Notes: generated by a model not told the origin, from the sequence alone. 64,000 nt of DNA from JADJQU01 sp035490315 (GCA_035490315.1 DATHET010000223.1:13419-77418); one strand, 5' to 3'; positions 18,135-26,848 are shown, counted from the stretch's first letter. Numbers and translations are program-made.

Positions 18135-19444
18135 GCGAGAGCTCCTTGGCGCGTCGCCTCGAGCTGCTCGAGAGCGCGCCATCCTCCGCGCACCAGACGC
18201 GCGCGGATTTCCTCATCGGTTTCCTGCGCGGGAGCGAGCACGCCCAGGAATTCGCGCCGCGCCGATTGCGCCTCGATCGTTTTCCGAGCGCGGCAGATCA
18301 GCTCGGCGGCGAGCGGCGACGCGGGATCCTGCAAGGCGAGCAATCGACGCGCGAGCAGACCGGCCGGACCGCTGGAGAGGCTGCGCGCCGCGAGGTCGAC
18401 GGGCTCGTGCATCCGATCCTCGATCGCCGCGACGAAGCAGAAGAGTCCTTCGAACTCCGTCGACAGGAGGCGGCGGCTCTCGAACTGCGAAAGCCTGGCC
18501 CGCAAGGCCGTCAACGCCGGCGTCGCGCCTTGCAAGACGACGTTGAACCCGACGGCGCGCGCGGAATTCGCGGCGGCGCGAAAGGCATCGCGAGTCCGTG
18601 CATAGCATCCGCGCAGCGCGAGCTCGAAGGCTTCGGGATCCGTCCATTCCGACGCGTCGAGCGTCACGGACTCGAAGGCGAGCGGCGCGATCGGTCGCTG
18701 CTCGATGCGCAGCACGCCCGAGGCCGCGACCTCGACGATCCACGGCCCGTGGGCTCCTGTTTCCGTGCGGTCGAGCGCCGTGATCGAGCCCAGGTAACCG
18801 ATCGGCCGCTGCGACCTTGGATCGAGCGAAGGTTTGTGGATGTGGCCGAGGAACCAGGCCTTGACCGCGATCTCCTTTTCCAATTCGCGCGCGCGGATCG
18901 GCGCGTAGCGCGAGCCCGGGTTGTCCAGATCGCCGTGCACCACGCCGAGCACCGCTGCGACGTCGTCGGGAGCCCGCGGTTGCGCGCTGCTGAACGGACT
19001 CTCGCTGACCTGCTGCGCTGGAAACGACCAGCCGCGCAAACAGATCCTCGGCCCGTCGCTCCCGGCGAAGCTCACGTCTTCCCAGCGTCCCGCCGCGCCG
19101 AGCAGATGGAACTGTGGAAAGCTGCGCGCCAACCTCGGCAGGGTCTCGACGTCGTGGTTTCCCGCGACGGCGAAGACTCGCATGCCGGCTCGCATCAGCG
19201 GCTCGACAGCGCGCGTCAGCGCCCCGAAGGCTTCGAACACACTGTTCTCGCGCTCGACCACGTCGCCCGCGAAGACGAAAGCATCGACCCTCGCCCGGCA
19301 AGCCTCCTCGACCGCGCGCGAAAGGGCGACCTTGCTGCCCAGCTCGCTCGGAGACAGACCGGACTGCTCCTGGAGTTCCTTGGGCAGGCCCGCCGGCCGG
19401 CGCCCGAGATGGACGTCGCCGCAGAACATGACGCGAGTGGGCAC
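18131..19444 (-). CDS. SbcD/YhaO-like metallophosphoesterase (DNA repair exonuclease)
   Basis: 437 residues from GTG 19444. Calcineurin-like metal-binding motifs appear in order: GDVHLG, FAGDVVERENSVF, AGNHDVE, GVVHGDLD and GHIHKP. These two-metal phosphoesterases are the nuclease partners (Mre11/SbcD/YhaO) of SbcC/Rad50/YhaN ATPases. The stop overlaps the start of such an ATPase by 4 bp, which strongly supports a two-subunit complex cutting hairpin or blocked DNA ends. The C-terminal ~180 residues are helical with little recognisable sequence and probably form the ATPase-binding part. It is the first gene of a minus-strand operon ending in hisS. Confidence 0.87.
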   Translation of the reverse strand: MPTRVMFCGDVHLGRRPAGLPKELQEQSGLSPSELGSKVALSRAVEEACRARVDAFVFAGDVVERENSVFEAFGALTRAVEPLMRAGMRVFAVAGNHDVETLPRLARSFPQFHLLGAAGRWEDVSFAGSDGPRICLRGWSFPAQQVSESPFSSAQPRAPDDVAAVLGVVHGDLDNPGSRYAPIRARELEKEIAVKAWFLGHIHKPSLDPRSQRPIGYLGSITALDRTETGAHGPWIVEVAASGVLRIEQRPIAPLAFESVTLDASEWTDPEAFELALRGCYARTRDAFRAAANSARAVGFNVVLQGATPALTALRARLSQFESRRLLSTEFEGLFCFVAAIEDRMHEPVDLAARSLSSGPAGLLARRLLALQDPASPLAAELICRARKTIEAQSARREFLGVLAPAQETDEEIRARLVRGGWRALEQLEATRQGALA

Positions 19445-19520
19445 GCGGGCATTCTGGCATCCGGCGCGCGCCATCGCACGGCGCTGGACAGGCGGCGGAC
19501 ACGGGATTATTTCCGGCGGT

Positions 19521-19526
19521 TAGACT
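19521..19526 (+). promoter_or_regulatory. Possible -10 box TAGACT for the FG-GAP gene
   Basis: TAGACT about 150 nt upstream of the ATG at 19678. It matches the TANNCT form seen elsewhere in the window, but here would give an mRNA with a leader carrying a strong Shine-Dalgarno. Confidence 0.25.
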
Positions 19527-19667
19527 GCACGCGCGGTGACGCCAAGGTGAACAATGCAGTCCCGTCCCGGTGCGGCGAACGCCAGGCACCGAATGGCGGT
19601 AGGGTCTGCAGTAGCCGCCGGAGTAACGCCCGGCCGTCATCGCATCGCTCTGAGGTCGGAAGTCCAC

Positions 19668-19674
19668 AGGAGGA
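19668..19674 (+). promoter_or_regulatory. Strong Shine-Dalgarno AGGAGGA
   Basis: AGGAGGA ends 3 nt before ATG 19678. It fixes the start of the FG-GAP reading frame. The second in-frame ATG (20023), just after the internal TGA, has no comparable site. Confidence 0.8.
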
Positions 19675-19677
19675 ACC

Positions 19678-21057
19678 ATGAAGCTCGTCGTTCCGATGCT
19701 GCTCGCATCCGCCGTCACCGGCGCCGCATTCTCCAACTCGACCGCGCAGGCACAGACGGGGCCCGCGATCCCCACCTTCGCCCAGCCCGCGCGCTTGAAA
19801 GCGGGCGAGACCTTCCTCGGTGGAAAGCGGCTGTTCCCCTCACCGGTGTTCCACGACATCGACGGCGACGGCCTCCAGGACATCGTGGTCGGCGACCTCA
19901 AGGGACGCCTGACCGTGGCGCTGCGCAAGCCCGGCAAGGGACCGGCCGCCTACGCAGCGGAGACGAATCTGATGAGCGTCGATGGCAAGGAGATCGACTT
20001 CCACAACTGGTGATGCATCGGCATGAGTCCACAGTTCGTGGACCTCAACGGCGACGGCAAGCTCGACATCGTCGCCGGCACCTTCGACGGCTCGCCGCAC
20101 GTCGCCTACGCGACGGACAAGGGTTGGAAGCAGCCCGAGCAGATCGTCGACCGCAACGGGGCGCGCATCATGGCCAATGACTTCTGGAACTTCGAGACGA
20201 AGAAATGGGACTCGACGAACCTCTGCGACCCGGAGGGCGTGCGCGTGGAATCTGGATCGCAGGTGACCTCTGCGGTCGCCTTCGACTGGGAAGGCGACGG
20301 CGATCTCGACCTCCTGCTCGGCGACCACAAGAATGGCTACGTCTACCTGCGCAGGAACGAAGGCAGCGCCACGCGACCCGCCTTCGCGGTGCGCAACGAG
20401 CAGGTGCAGGCCGGCTCGAAGCCGATGAAGGTTCCCGGCACGGTCGCGACGATGCGCCTCGTCGACTGGAATCGCGACGGGCTCACCGACCTCGCCTGCG
20501 GCAGCATGGGCGACTCGTACGGCCAGCTCGAGGGCGGCGGCGTGTTCGTGTACGGGAACAGCGGCACGAAGCAGCTCCCCGTTTTCGGCGAGCCACTCGT
20601 GCTGCTGCGGCCGAGCATGAAGACCAGCAAAGAAGGGCCGACGCGCCCCGATTCTGGTCTCTACATGGATTTTGGGGACGCCGATGGCGACGGAGATCTC
20701 GACCTCCTGGTCGGTGCTTATTCACACTGGTCCGTGGAGGGTCCACCGCTCACTGCGCAGCAGAAGGTTCGGGTCAAGGACCTGAAGGAGCAGCTCGCCG
20801 CGGTGCAGACCGAGTCCGCAAAGTTGAATGAAGCGCTCGGCTTCATCGTCACGGGACTTGATGAGGAAGCCGCGGCGAAGAAACGCGAGGAGCTGCTGGC
20901 GACGCAGAAGGAAGCGCGCCTCGCGCTCAACAAGCGAAGACTCGAGCTTCAGGAGGAGCTCGATCCGATGGAGGGCGGACCCAAACGCGATTCCTTCGTA
21001 TGGATCTACGAGAACCAGAGCCCGCCTGCGCCTGCCAAGCCGAGCGAATCGCGCTGA
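19678..21057 (+). CDS. Exported FG-GAP/VCBS repeat protein with in-frame TGA, candidate selenoprotein
   Basis: One reading frame from a strong ribosome site runs 459 codons to 21057, interrupted only by TGA at 20011-20013. Read through, the junction is DFHNW-U-CIGMSP. Upstream: signal peptide (MKLVVPMLLASAVTGAAF) and a first FG-GAP repeat (FHDIDGDGLQDIVVGDLKG). Downstream: repeats VDLNGDGKLDIVAG, FDWEGDGDLDLLLGDHKNG, VDWNRDGLTDLACG and FGDADGDGDLDLLVGAY, then a charged coiled coil and a short tail. The repeat spacing is continuous across the TGA, the ATG after it lacks a Shine-Dalgarno, and a SECIS-like hairpin follows. Alternatives are a nonsense mutation or sequencing error in a Cys or Trp codon. 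Repeats suggest a calcium-binding beta-propeller; the U-C pair would suggest redox chemistry. Confidence 0.7.
20011..20047 (+). promoter_or_regulatory. Candidate UGA selenocysteine codon plus SECIS-like hairpin
   Basis: TGA is at 20011-20013. The hairpin pairs 20024-20032 (TGAGTCCAC) with 20038-20047, nine base pairs with one bulged C, around the 5-nt loop AGTTC at 20033-20037. The loop starts 20 nt after the TGA and has G at its second position, within the published bacterial SECIS consensus (loop 16-37 nt downstream, G at loop position 1 or 2). The selection machinery (selA, selB, selC) is not in this window. Confidence 0.55.
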
Positions 21058-21066
21058 TCGAGAGTT

Positions 21067-22476
21067 CTACTCTTCCCAGCCGCCGCCGAGCGCCTTGTAG
21101 ACGGCGATCGTGTCGGAGCACAGGGCTGCTTCGCTCTGAGTCACTGCGCTCTCCGCGGAGAGGGCGGCGCGCTGAGCGTCGAGCACTTCGAAAAAGTCGA
21201 CCATGCCTTCGCGGTTGAGGGCGCGAGCCAGCTCCAGGGCGCGTTTCGCGGCGTCGAAGGCTTCGCGCAAGGAAGCGAGCCGAGTGCGCTCACGATCGCT
21301 GGCGACGAGCGCGTCCTCGACTTCGCGCAGGGCGACCAGGGCCGTCGACTCGTAGCGCACCAGAGCCTGCTCCTGCCGAGCGTCCTGGACGCGCACGTTC
21401 GCGCGCAGGGCTCCGGAATTGAAAATCGGCGCGATGACGCTCGGTCCGACCGAGAACGTTCCGCTGTCGCCGTCGAACAGATGCGACAGCGAGTTCGACT
21501 GGACGCCGAAGGCAGCGGACAACGATAGTCGCGGAAAAAGTTCGGCCACGGCCTGAGCGGTCAACGCCGTGGCCTGGGCGAGCTCACGTTCCGCGCGGCG
21601 GATGTCGGCGCGCCGGCGCAGCAGATCGGCCGGAACTCCCGTAGCTCTGACCGGCGGCGACTCCGGGATCGGCGCAGTCGACGACAACTCGGCCGCGAGG
21701 GCATTGGGCTCGGCCCCGAGAAGCACGCCGATGCGGTGCAGAGCTTCGCTCGCGCGCACCTCGAGCTGCGGCAGGAGCGCGCGCGTCGTCGCGACCTGGG
21801 TCTCGGAGCGGGCGACGTCGAATCCGCTCGCCATCTCGGAGGTCGCGCGCACGCGCACGAGGTCGAGCGTGTCCTGTTGCAGCGCGAGATTGGCGCGCGT
21901 CAGATCCGCTTCGTTCCGCGCGGCGCGCAGCTCGACGTAGTTGCGCGCGAGCTCGGCGTAGAGGGTCACCAGGACGTCGCGGCTGTCCTCGATCGCGGCC
22001 TGGGCTCCGGCGCGCGCGGCCTCGATCTCGCGCGCGTTGCGTCCGAAGACGTCGACTTCCCACGCCGCGTCGAAACCGAGCTGGAACAGCTCTGTCGGGC
22101 CCGGGCTCGCGAAGAAGGAGTTGCCGAGCGTGGTGCTCGTCTCCTGCCATGCGTAGCCGGCCTGGGCGTCGACCTGCGGGCCGGCGCGGCCGCCGGCGAG
22201 GTCGTAAAGTGCGCGAGCTTCGCGCACGCGCGCGGCGGCTGCGCGCAGGTCGAGGTTGGATGTCCGCGCGCGCTCGATCAATCGCGTGAGTTGCTCGTCG
22301 TGCAATTGCGACCACCAGTGGGCCGTCGATGCGTCCGCGGGCTGGGCGCTTTCGGCCGGTGCAGCGGCCGCGGCGAAGCTCGCGGGGAGCTCGATCTTCG
22401 GCTCGCGATAGTCCTTGCCCGCCTTGCAGGCGCAGAGGACCATCAGGCTCGCGAAAACGAACGCGCGCGGTCTCAC
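21067..22476 (-). CDS. TolC/NodT-family outer-membrane efflux lipoprotein
   Basis: 469 residues with a lipoprotein signal ending LMVLCAC (acylated Cys near residue 17), then KDYREPKIELPASF and the WWSQLHDEQLTRLIERA opening typical of RND/ABC outer-membrane factors. Two halves repeat the helical-hairpin pattern, with ...NLDLRAAAARVREARALYDL and VPADLLRRRADIRRAERELAQATALTAQAVAELFPRLSL read in two parts. It forms the trimeric exit duct of a tripartite pump. GTG 22476 overlaps the stop of the adaptor gene by 4 bp. It is the last gene of the tetR-efflux operon. Confidence 0.93.
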   Translation of the reverse strand: MRPRAFVFASLMVLCACKAGKDYREPKIELPASFAAAAAPAESAQPADASTAHWWSQLHDEQLTRLIERARTSNLDLRAAAARVREARALYDLAGGRAGPQVDAQAGYAWQETSTTLGNSFFASPGPTELFQLGFDAAWEVDVFGRNAREIEAARAGAQAAIEDSRDVLVTLYAELARNYVELRAARNEADLTRANLALQQDTLDLVRVRATSEMASGFDVARSETQVATTRALLPQLEVRASEALHRIGVLLGAEPNALAAELSSTAPIPESPPVRATGVPADLLRRRADIRRAERELAQATALTAQAVAELFPRLSLSAAFGVQSNSLSHLFDGDSGTFSVGPSVIAPIFNSGALRANVRVQDARQEQALVRYESTALVALREVEDALVASDRERTRLASLREAFDAAKRALELARALNREGMVDFFEVLDAQRAALSAESAVTQSEAALCSDTIAVYKALGGGWEE

Positions 22477-23537
22477 TTCTTCTCCTCATTCGCTTGCTGG
22501 GCCTCGATGAACACGTCCATCTGCTGGCCGACGTAGACGGGCAGCGCGCTCGGATCGAAGCTGTAGATCACCTGCAAGACGCGCGTGTCGACGCGCTCGC
22601 TCGTGTCGCCGGTCAGCGAGCGCTTGGGCACGACGTAAGGGTCGACGCGCACGAATTCGAGCGCGGCGCTGAGGTCGCGATTGCCGCGCACGGTCGCCCT
22701 GGCCTTGGCGCCTTCGCGCAGGCGCCAGGCTTCGCTCTCGTCGATGTCGACGCGCACGTGCAGCCGCGCGAGATTGCCGAAGAGGATCAAGGGATCCTTG
22801 AGCACGCCGCTGGGCGCGTACTCGCCCTGGCGCACGTTGACCTGGAGCACGACGCCGTCGACTGGAGCGCGCACGATCAGTCGCTCGCGCTGAGTCTCGA
22901 TCTGCGCGACGAGCGCGCGCGCCTTGGCGACCTGGGCTTGTGCGACCGCGATGTCCGCGCTCCAGGCGCCCGCCGCGAGCTTGTCGAATTCGGCCTGGGC
23001 CTCGGCGCTGCGCGCCTTGGCGACGAGCTCGTTGGTTCGACGGCGCGTCAGCTCCTCGACGGTGACCGCGCGCTGATCGCTGACCGCCAGGGCGCGCTCC
23101 AGCTGCGATTTCGCGTCGACGGCCAGTGCTTCCGCCGATTCCAAGCGCGCGCGCGTCGCGGGAACGTCCTCCTTGCGCGGCAGGGCCTTCAAGCGCTCGA
23201 GATCCGCGATCGCGGCGTCGAGACTCGCGCCGCGCACCAAGGCTTCCGCGGCGAACTCACGGTCGTCGATGCGGAACAGCACGTCGCCAGCTTTCATCTG
23301 CTGACTCTGGCGCACTGACACCGCCGAGACGATGCCTGCGATCGGCGTTCCGATCGCGATGTTCTGGCTCGCGGCCTCGACGATGCCAGCGCCCGCGATG
23401 GTCTCGTGGAAAGGCGTGAGAGCGGGCTCGGCGGCGGGCGCGGCCACGGGCGTAGGTCGCTGCCCCATCGCGACCGTGTAGAGCGCGAAGATCAGACCGG
23501 CGAGCGAGAGAAGCGGCAGGATGAGCTTGCGAATCAT
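22473..23537 (-). CDS. HlyD-family membrane fusion (adaptor) protein
   Basis: 354 residues. An N-terminal anchor (LILPLLSLAGLIFALYTV) leads to a split lipoyl/barrel-sandwich domain (GIVEAASQNIAIGTPIAGIVSAV...GDVLFRIDD and later LIVRAPVDGVVLQVNVRQGEYA) flanking an alpha-helical hairpin (~100-200, Ala/Arg/Glu rich), then a beta-barrel (LHVRVDIDESEAWRLREGAKA). It links the inner-membrane ABC transporter to the outer-membrane duct. It overlaps both neighbours by 4 bp. Confidence 0.93.
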   Translation of the reverse strand: MIRKLILPLLSLAGLIFALYTVAMGQRPTPVAAPAAEPALTPFHETIAGAGIVEAASQNIAIGTPIAGIVSAVSVRQSQQMKAGDVLFRIDDREFAAEALVRGASLDAAIADLERLKALPRKEDVPATRARLESAEALAVDAKSQLERALAVSDQRAVTVEELTRRRTNELVAKARSAEAQAEFDKLAAGAWSADIAVAQAQVAKARALVAQIETQRERLIVRAPVDGVVLQVNVRQGEYAPSGVLKDPLILFGNLARLHVRVDIDESEAWRLREGAKARATVRGNRDLSAALEFVRVDPYVVPKRSLTGDTSERVDTRVLQVIYSFDPSALPVYVGQQMDVFIEAQQANEEKK

Positions 23538-24244
23538 GACGATGCTCCGTTCATTTCGATGCGTGTGATGCGGCCGTCGTCCATGCGCGCGATGCGGTCC
23601 GCGTAGCTGAAGATCCGCGTGTCGTGCGTGACGATCACCAGCGCGCGACCCTCGGCGACCGCGGTCTTGCGCAGCAGCTCGATGACGGTCCGGCCGGTCT
23701 CGTGGTCGAGGGAGGAAGTCGGCTCGTCGCAGACGATCAAGCGCGGCCCGTGCACCAGGGCGCGGCCGATCGCGACGCGTTGCTGCTGGCCGCCCGACAG
23801 TTGCGCGGGCAGGGAATCACCGCGATCGCCGAGGCCGACTTCCGCGAGCACGGCTTGCGCGCGCTCCAATGCATTCTTGCGGTTCTCGCCGAGGATCAAC
23901 AGCGGCACGGCGACGTTCTCGCGCGCGTTCAGCGAAGGCAGGAGATTGAAAGCCTGAAACACGAAGCCGATGTGCACGCCGCGCCATTTCGTTTTTTCGC
24001 GCTGCCCCATCGCCTTGAAATCGCGGCCGAAAACGATCGCTTCGCCCTCGTCCTGGTCGAGGATTCCGGCGATCACGGAGATCAGCGTGGTCTTGCCGCA
24101 GCCCGAGGGTCCGACCAGCATCAACAGCTCGTTCGGGAACACGTCGAGGTCGACGCCGCGCAGAGCGTGGGTGCGCGTGGTGCCGCTCGTGTACGTCTTC
24201 GTCACGCCTCGACAACTCACCGCCAATGTCGTTTCGGTCTGCAT
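23534..24244 (-). CDS. ABC transporter ATP-binding protein (MacB/LolD/DevA type)
   Basis: 236 residues with a full nucleotide-binding set: Walker A GPSGCGKTT, Q-loop in FVFQAFNLLPS, signature LSGGQQQR, Walker B LIVCDEPTSSLD, and switch His in VIVTHD. The spacing and the start VTKTYTSGTTRTHALRGVDLDVF place it with the LolD/MacB/DevA group that drives mechanotransmission through FtsX-like permeases. It is 6 bp after the permease gene and overlaps the adaptor gene by ATGA. Confidence 0.95.
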   Translation of the reverse strand: MQTETTLAVSCRGVTKTYTSGTTRTHALRGVDLDVFPNELLMLVGPSGCGKTTLISVIAGILDQDEGEAIVFGRDFKAMGQREKTKWRGVHIGFVFQAFNLLPSLNARENVAVPLLILGENRKNALERAQAVLAEVGLGDRGDSLPAQLSGGQQQRVAIGRALVHGPRLIVCDEPTSSLDHETGRTVIELLRKTAVAEGRALVIVTHDTRIFSYADRIARMDDGRITRIEMNGASS

Positions 24245-24250
24245 CGCGTG

Positions 24251-25411
24251 TCAGCTCTTGAAGACGATCGCGGGCTCGAGCTTCATGACCTTGCGGATCG
24301 AAAGCACAGCCGAGAGGGCGCAGATGAAAGCCACGGCGCCCGCACTGATCCACAGGATCTGCGGCATCATCCGGAACGCGAGCTCGCTGCCGCGAACCGC
24401 GCGACCGAACAGCGAGGCCAGTCCCACGCCGAGCCCGTAACCGATGCTGCCCGCGGTCAAGGCCTGGACGAGAATCATGCGCAACAAGGTCAGATTCGAG
24501 GCCCCCATCGCCTTGAGCGCGCCGAACTGCTTCAGGTTGTCGAGCGTGAAGTTGTAGAAGGTCTGGCCCGCGATCACGGTGCCGACCAGGAAGCCCAGCA
24601 GCACCGCGATGCCGAAATTGATCGGGATGCCGGTGTACTTCATGTAGTACTTGACCGTCGTCCACTGGAAATCCGGCCGCGTGATCGCGAGTAGACCTGT
24701 CTGCGCCTGGATGCGCGTGCACAGGGCCGCCGGGTCTTCGTCAGGCTTGGGCTTGACCAGGATGAACGAGAGCAGGCGGCGCTCTTTCGGCGCGAACTGC
24801 GTCGCGCGCGAGTAGGTCGTGTACACCGTCGGCTGCGATTGAAAAGTCCGCGTGACCTCGCACAGGCCGACGACGACCGCGCGGTGATCGTTGAGCTCGA
24901 GCGTGTCGCCGATGCGCAGCGGCGTGCGCTCCCCGCCTTCGACCGTCGGTGGCCGCGCGAGCTTTCCGCGCGCTCCATTGACGTCGATGATCACCGCTTC
25001 GGCGCGGTGCAGGTCCTCGAGCTTGCCCTCGACCATCTTCGGCGGCCCGCCGACCAGCGTCGCGTCGTCGAGCCCCAAGACATTGCAGGTCTGGAAGTTT
25101 CCGTTCTCGAGCCGCGCCTTGAGCAGGCCCTTGTAAAGCGGCACCGCCCATTGCACTCCCGCGACGCCGCGCACGAGGAAGAGCTTCGTGTCCGACAAGG
25201 GCTTCACGTCGTCGACGAACTGCACCTTCGGATCCATGACCCAGATGTCCGCCTGGCCGAGATCCGTGATCGCCGCGAAAGTGCGCGTCATCAAGCCGAC
25301 GAACACCGAGGCCTGCTGCGTGATCAACAGCGACGCGAAAGTCAGGCCGATGATGATGCCGATGTACTTGGCGCGATCGCCCATCAACATTTTCAGCGCG
25401 ACGAAAATCAC
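24251..25411 (-). CDS. FtsX-like ABC transporter permease (DevC/MacB type)
   Basis: 386 residues from GTG 25411, which overlaps the tetR stop (GTGA). One N-terminal helix (YIGIIIGLTFASLLI) is followed by a large periplasmic domain (~45-265) and three C-terminal helices (INFGIAVLLGFLVGTVIAG; LTLLRMILVQALTAGSIGYGLG read as one region; ILWISAGAVAFICALSAVL) with the FtsX signature FGALKAMGAS. The layout and opening (FVALKMLMGDRAKY) resemble DevC, the permease of heterocyst glycolipid exporters. The long ORF upstream to 25567 lies within tetR. The substrate is unknown; lipids, toxic compounds or peptides are all possible. Confidence 0.9.
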   Translation of the reverse strand: MIFVALKMLMGDRAKYIGIIIGLTFASLLITQQASVFVGLMTRTFAAITDLGQADIWVMDPKVQFVDDVKPLSDTKLFLVRGVAGVQWAVPLYKGLLKARLENGNFQTCNVLGLDDATLVGGPPKMVEGKLEDLHRAEAVIIDVNGARGKLARPPTVEGGERTPLRIGDTLELNDHRAVVVGLCEVTRTFQSQPTVYTTYSRATQFAPKERRLLSFILVKPKPDEDPAALCTRIQAQTGLLAITRPDFQWTTVKYYMKYTGIPINFGIAVLLGFLVGTVIAGQTFYNFTLDNLKQFGALKAMGASNLTLLRMILVQALTAGSIGYGLGVGLASLFGRAVRGSELAFRMMPQILWISAGAVAFICALSAVLSIRKVMKLEPAIVFKS

Positions 25412-26070
25412 GCGCGCCTCGCTTGATCCGTCTCGGAGACGTGAGTCAGGGCGGCGATCGAGAAGGCGCTGATGTGCTGGGCAAGCCGCAGGATCTGTTC
25501 GCTTCCCATGTTCTCCTTGGGCGAGAGGCGCTGCAGCACCGGACGCGAGTGGTGGTAGAAGACGCACTGGCTGACGACCGAGCGCGCGCAGAGGATCACC
25601 AGCGCCGGCTGAGCGCGCAGGCCGAGCAGTTCACCGACGATCGCGCAGAGTTGCTTGAACAGCGGGCGGATCAGCTCCTCGACCAGTCGATCGAGGGCGA
25701 CGGTCGGCTCCATCATCTCGCGCGCCAGGAGTTGTCCCTGCCAGTCGGGATTGCCGTCGCCGAGGATCCGCAGCAGGAAAGAATGCACGAAGGCGAACAT
25801 CCGTTCCTGTGGACTGGCCTCGGCGCTGACTCCGAGGTCCGGCGGGTAGCGTTGCAGTGCTTCGCGCATGCAGCGGCCCAGAGTCTGCGAGTACAGCTCC
25901 AGCTTGTCGCCGAAGTGGTAATTGATCGCCGCGACATTGACCCCCGCGTCCTTGCAGATCTCGCGCACCGTCGCGTCGCGGAATCCGCGCCGCGCGAACA
26001 CGGGGCCGGCGGCTTCGAGCAGGCGCAGTCGCGTGTCGAGATCGAGCCTGGAGGAGGGCGGAGACTTCAT
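25408..26070 (-). CDS. TetR-family repressor (CecR-like) of the efflux operon
   Basis: 220 residues from ATG 26070. N-terminal HTH: TRLRLLEAAGPVFARRGFRDATVREICKDAG in two segments, then VNVAAINYHFGDKLELY. The C-terminal ligand domain resembles the CecR/YbiH type (SFLLRILGDGNP, LAREMMEPTVALDRLVEELIRPLF). It is the first gene of the operon and overlaps the permease start by 4 bp, so it most likely controls its own pump. An inverted repeat lies just upstream of the start. Confidence 0.92.
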   Translation of the reverse strand: MKSPPSSRLDLDTRLRLLEAAGPVFARRGFRDATVREICKDAGVNVAAINYHFGDKLELYSQTLGRCMREALQRYPPDLGVSAEASPQERMFAFVHSFLLRILGDGNPDWQGQLLAREMMEPTVALDRLVEELIRPLFKQLCAIVGELLGLRAQPALVILCARSVVSQCVFYHHSRPVLQRLSPKENMGSEQILRLAQHISAFSIAALTHVSETDQARRA

Positions 26071-26075
26071 GACTG

Positions 26076-26098
26076 AACGATTGTTTGAATGTATCGTT
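26076..26098 (-). promoter_or_regulatory. Candidate TetR operator overlapping promoter
   Basis: Inverted repeat AACGAT-N11-ATCGTT (26076-26081 and 26093-26098), 6 nt upstream of the tetR start. On the minus strand it also contains two direct copies of TTCAAACRAT and a possible -10 TACATT. Position and symmetry fit autorepression; the 11-nt spacer is typical of neither a tight palindrome nor a random site. Confidence 0.45.
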
Positions 26099-26179
26099 TG
26101 AAACGTGCGCTTACCTGCATGTTCCGGCGAATTCCTCACCCTGTTCTGTGCTGTTCTAATCCTTTCGCGAACAACAAGT

Positions 26180-26185
26180 TAGGCT
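26180..26185 (+). promoter_or_regulatory. -10-like box TAGGCT, 6 nt before ATG 26192
   Basis: TAGGCT-N6-ATG, identical in hexamer and spacing to the site before 8453. Suggests leaderless transcription of the methyltransferase-patatin operon. Confidence 0.4.
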
Positions 26186-26191
26186 GTCGCC

Positions 26192-26848
26192 ATGCGCCGA
26201 ACTCTAGAGCCCGAGGTGATGGACACCGCCGAGGAGGCTCTGCAGTACGACGCGATGGACAACTCCGGTCCAAATCGGGCCTTCATCGAGCGCCTGGTCA
26301 GCCTGGGAGCCACGGGCAAGGTCCTGGACATCGGCACCGGCCCGGGCCACATCCCGCTGCTCCTGGTCGAGCGGCTGAGCAATGTGAGTGTGATCGGGGT
26401 CGACCTGTCGCAGCATATGCTGCGCCACGCGGAGCTCCGGCGAGCCCAATCCCCCCACGCTGCGCGAGTCGAGTTCAGGATGGCTGACGCGAAGAACCTG
26501 CCTTTCCCGCGCGAGAGCTTCGACGTAGTCGCCTCGAACACGATCCTGCACCACATTTCCGATCCGCGGCAGTTCATCTCGGAGGCCTGGCGGGTCCTGC
26601 GGCCCGGCGGGACCTTCCTGATCCGCGATCTGTTCCGGCCGCCGACGCCGCAGCGAGCGAGCGAGCTGGTGCGCACCCACGCCGGAAACGCCTCGCCCGC
26701 GCAGCAGGAGCTCCTGCTCGCCTCGCTTCATGCCGCCCTCGAACCCGAGGAGCTGCGCGCCTTCGCCCGCGAAGCCGGCCTGGTCGACGTCAACTTGACG
26801 ATCGACTCCGATCGCCACATGTCGTTGGAAGCCCGCGCGCGGCGATGA
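26192..26848 (+). CDS. Class I SAM-dependent methyltransferase
   Basis: 218 residues. SAM-binding motif I GKVLDIGTGPGHIPLLL, acidic motif II VIGVDLSQHM, MADAKNLPFPRESFDVV, and the ILHHISDPRQFISEAWRVL-RPGG segment place it in the Methyltransf_11 (UbiE-like) group. The substrate is unknown. Its TGA overlaps the ATG of a patatin-like lipase, so a lipid-related substrate is possible but unproved. Confidence 0.88.
   Translation: MRRTLEPEVMDTAEEALQYDAMDNSGPNRAFIERLVSLGATGKVLDIGTGPGHIPLLLVERLSNVSVIGVDLSQHMLRHAELRRAQSPHAARVEFRMADAKNLPFPRESFDVVASNTILHHISDPRQFISEAWRVLRPGGTFLIRDLFRPPTPQRASELVRTHAGNASPAQQELLLASLHAALEPEELRAFAREAGLVDVNLTIDSDRHMSLEARARR

Noticed and set aside
14784..18605. A 1273-codon open frame on the plus strand
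   Set aside because: It is antisense to the well-supported ATPase gene, whose motifs are intact; its Gln/Arg/Leu-rich composition is typical of GC-rich antisense frames.
20023..21057. Separate FG-GAP gene starting at ATG 20023
   Set aside because: No Shine-Dalgarno or promoter, no signal peptide, and same frame as the upstream half; read-through or a broken single gene explains it better.
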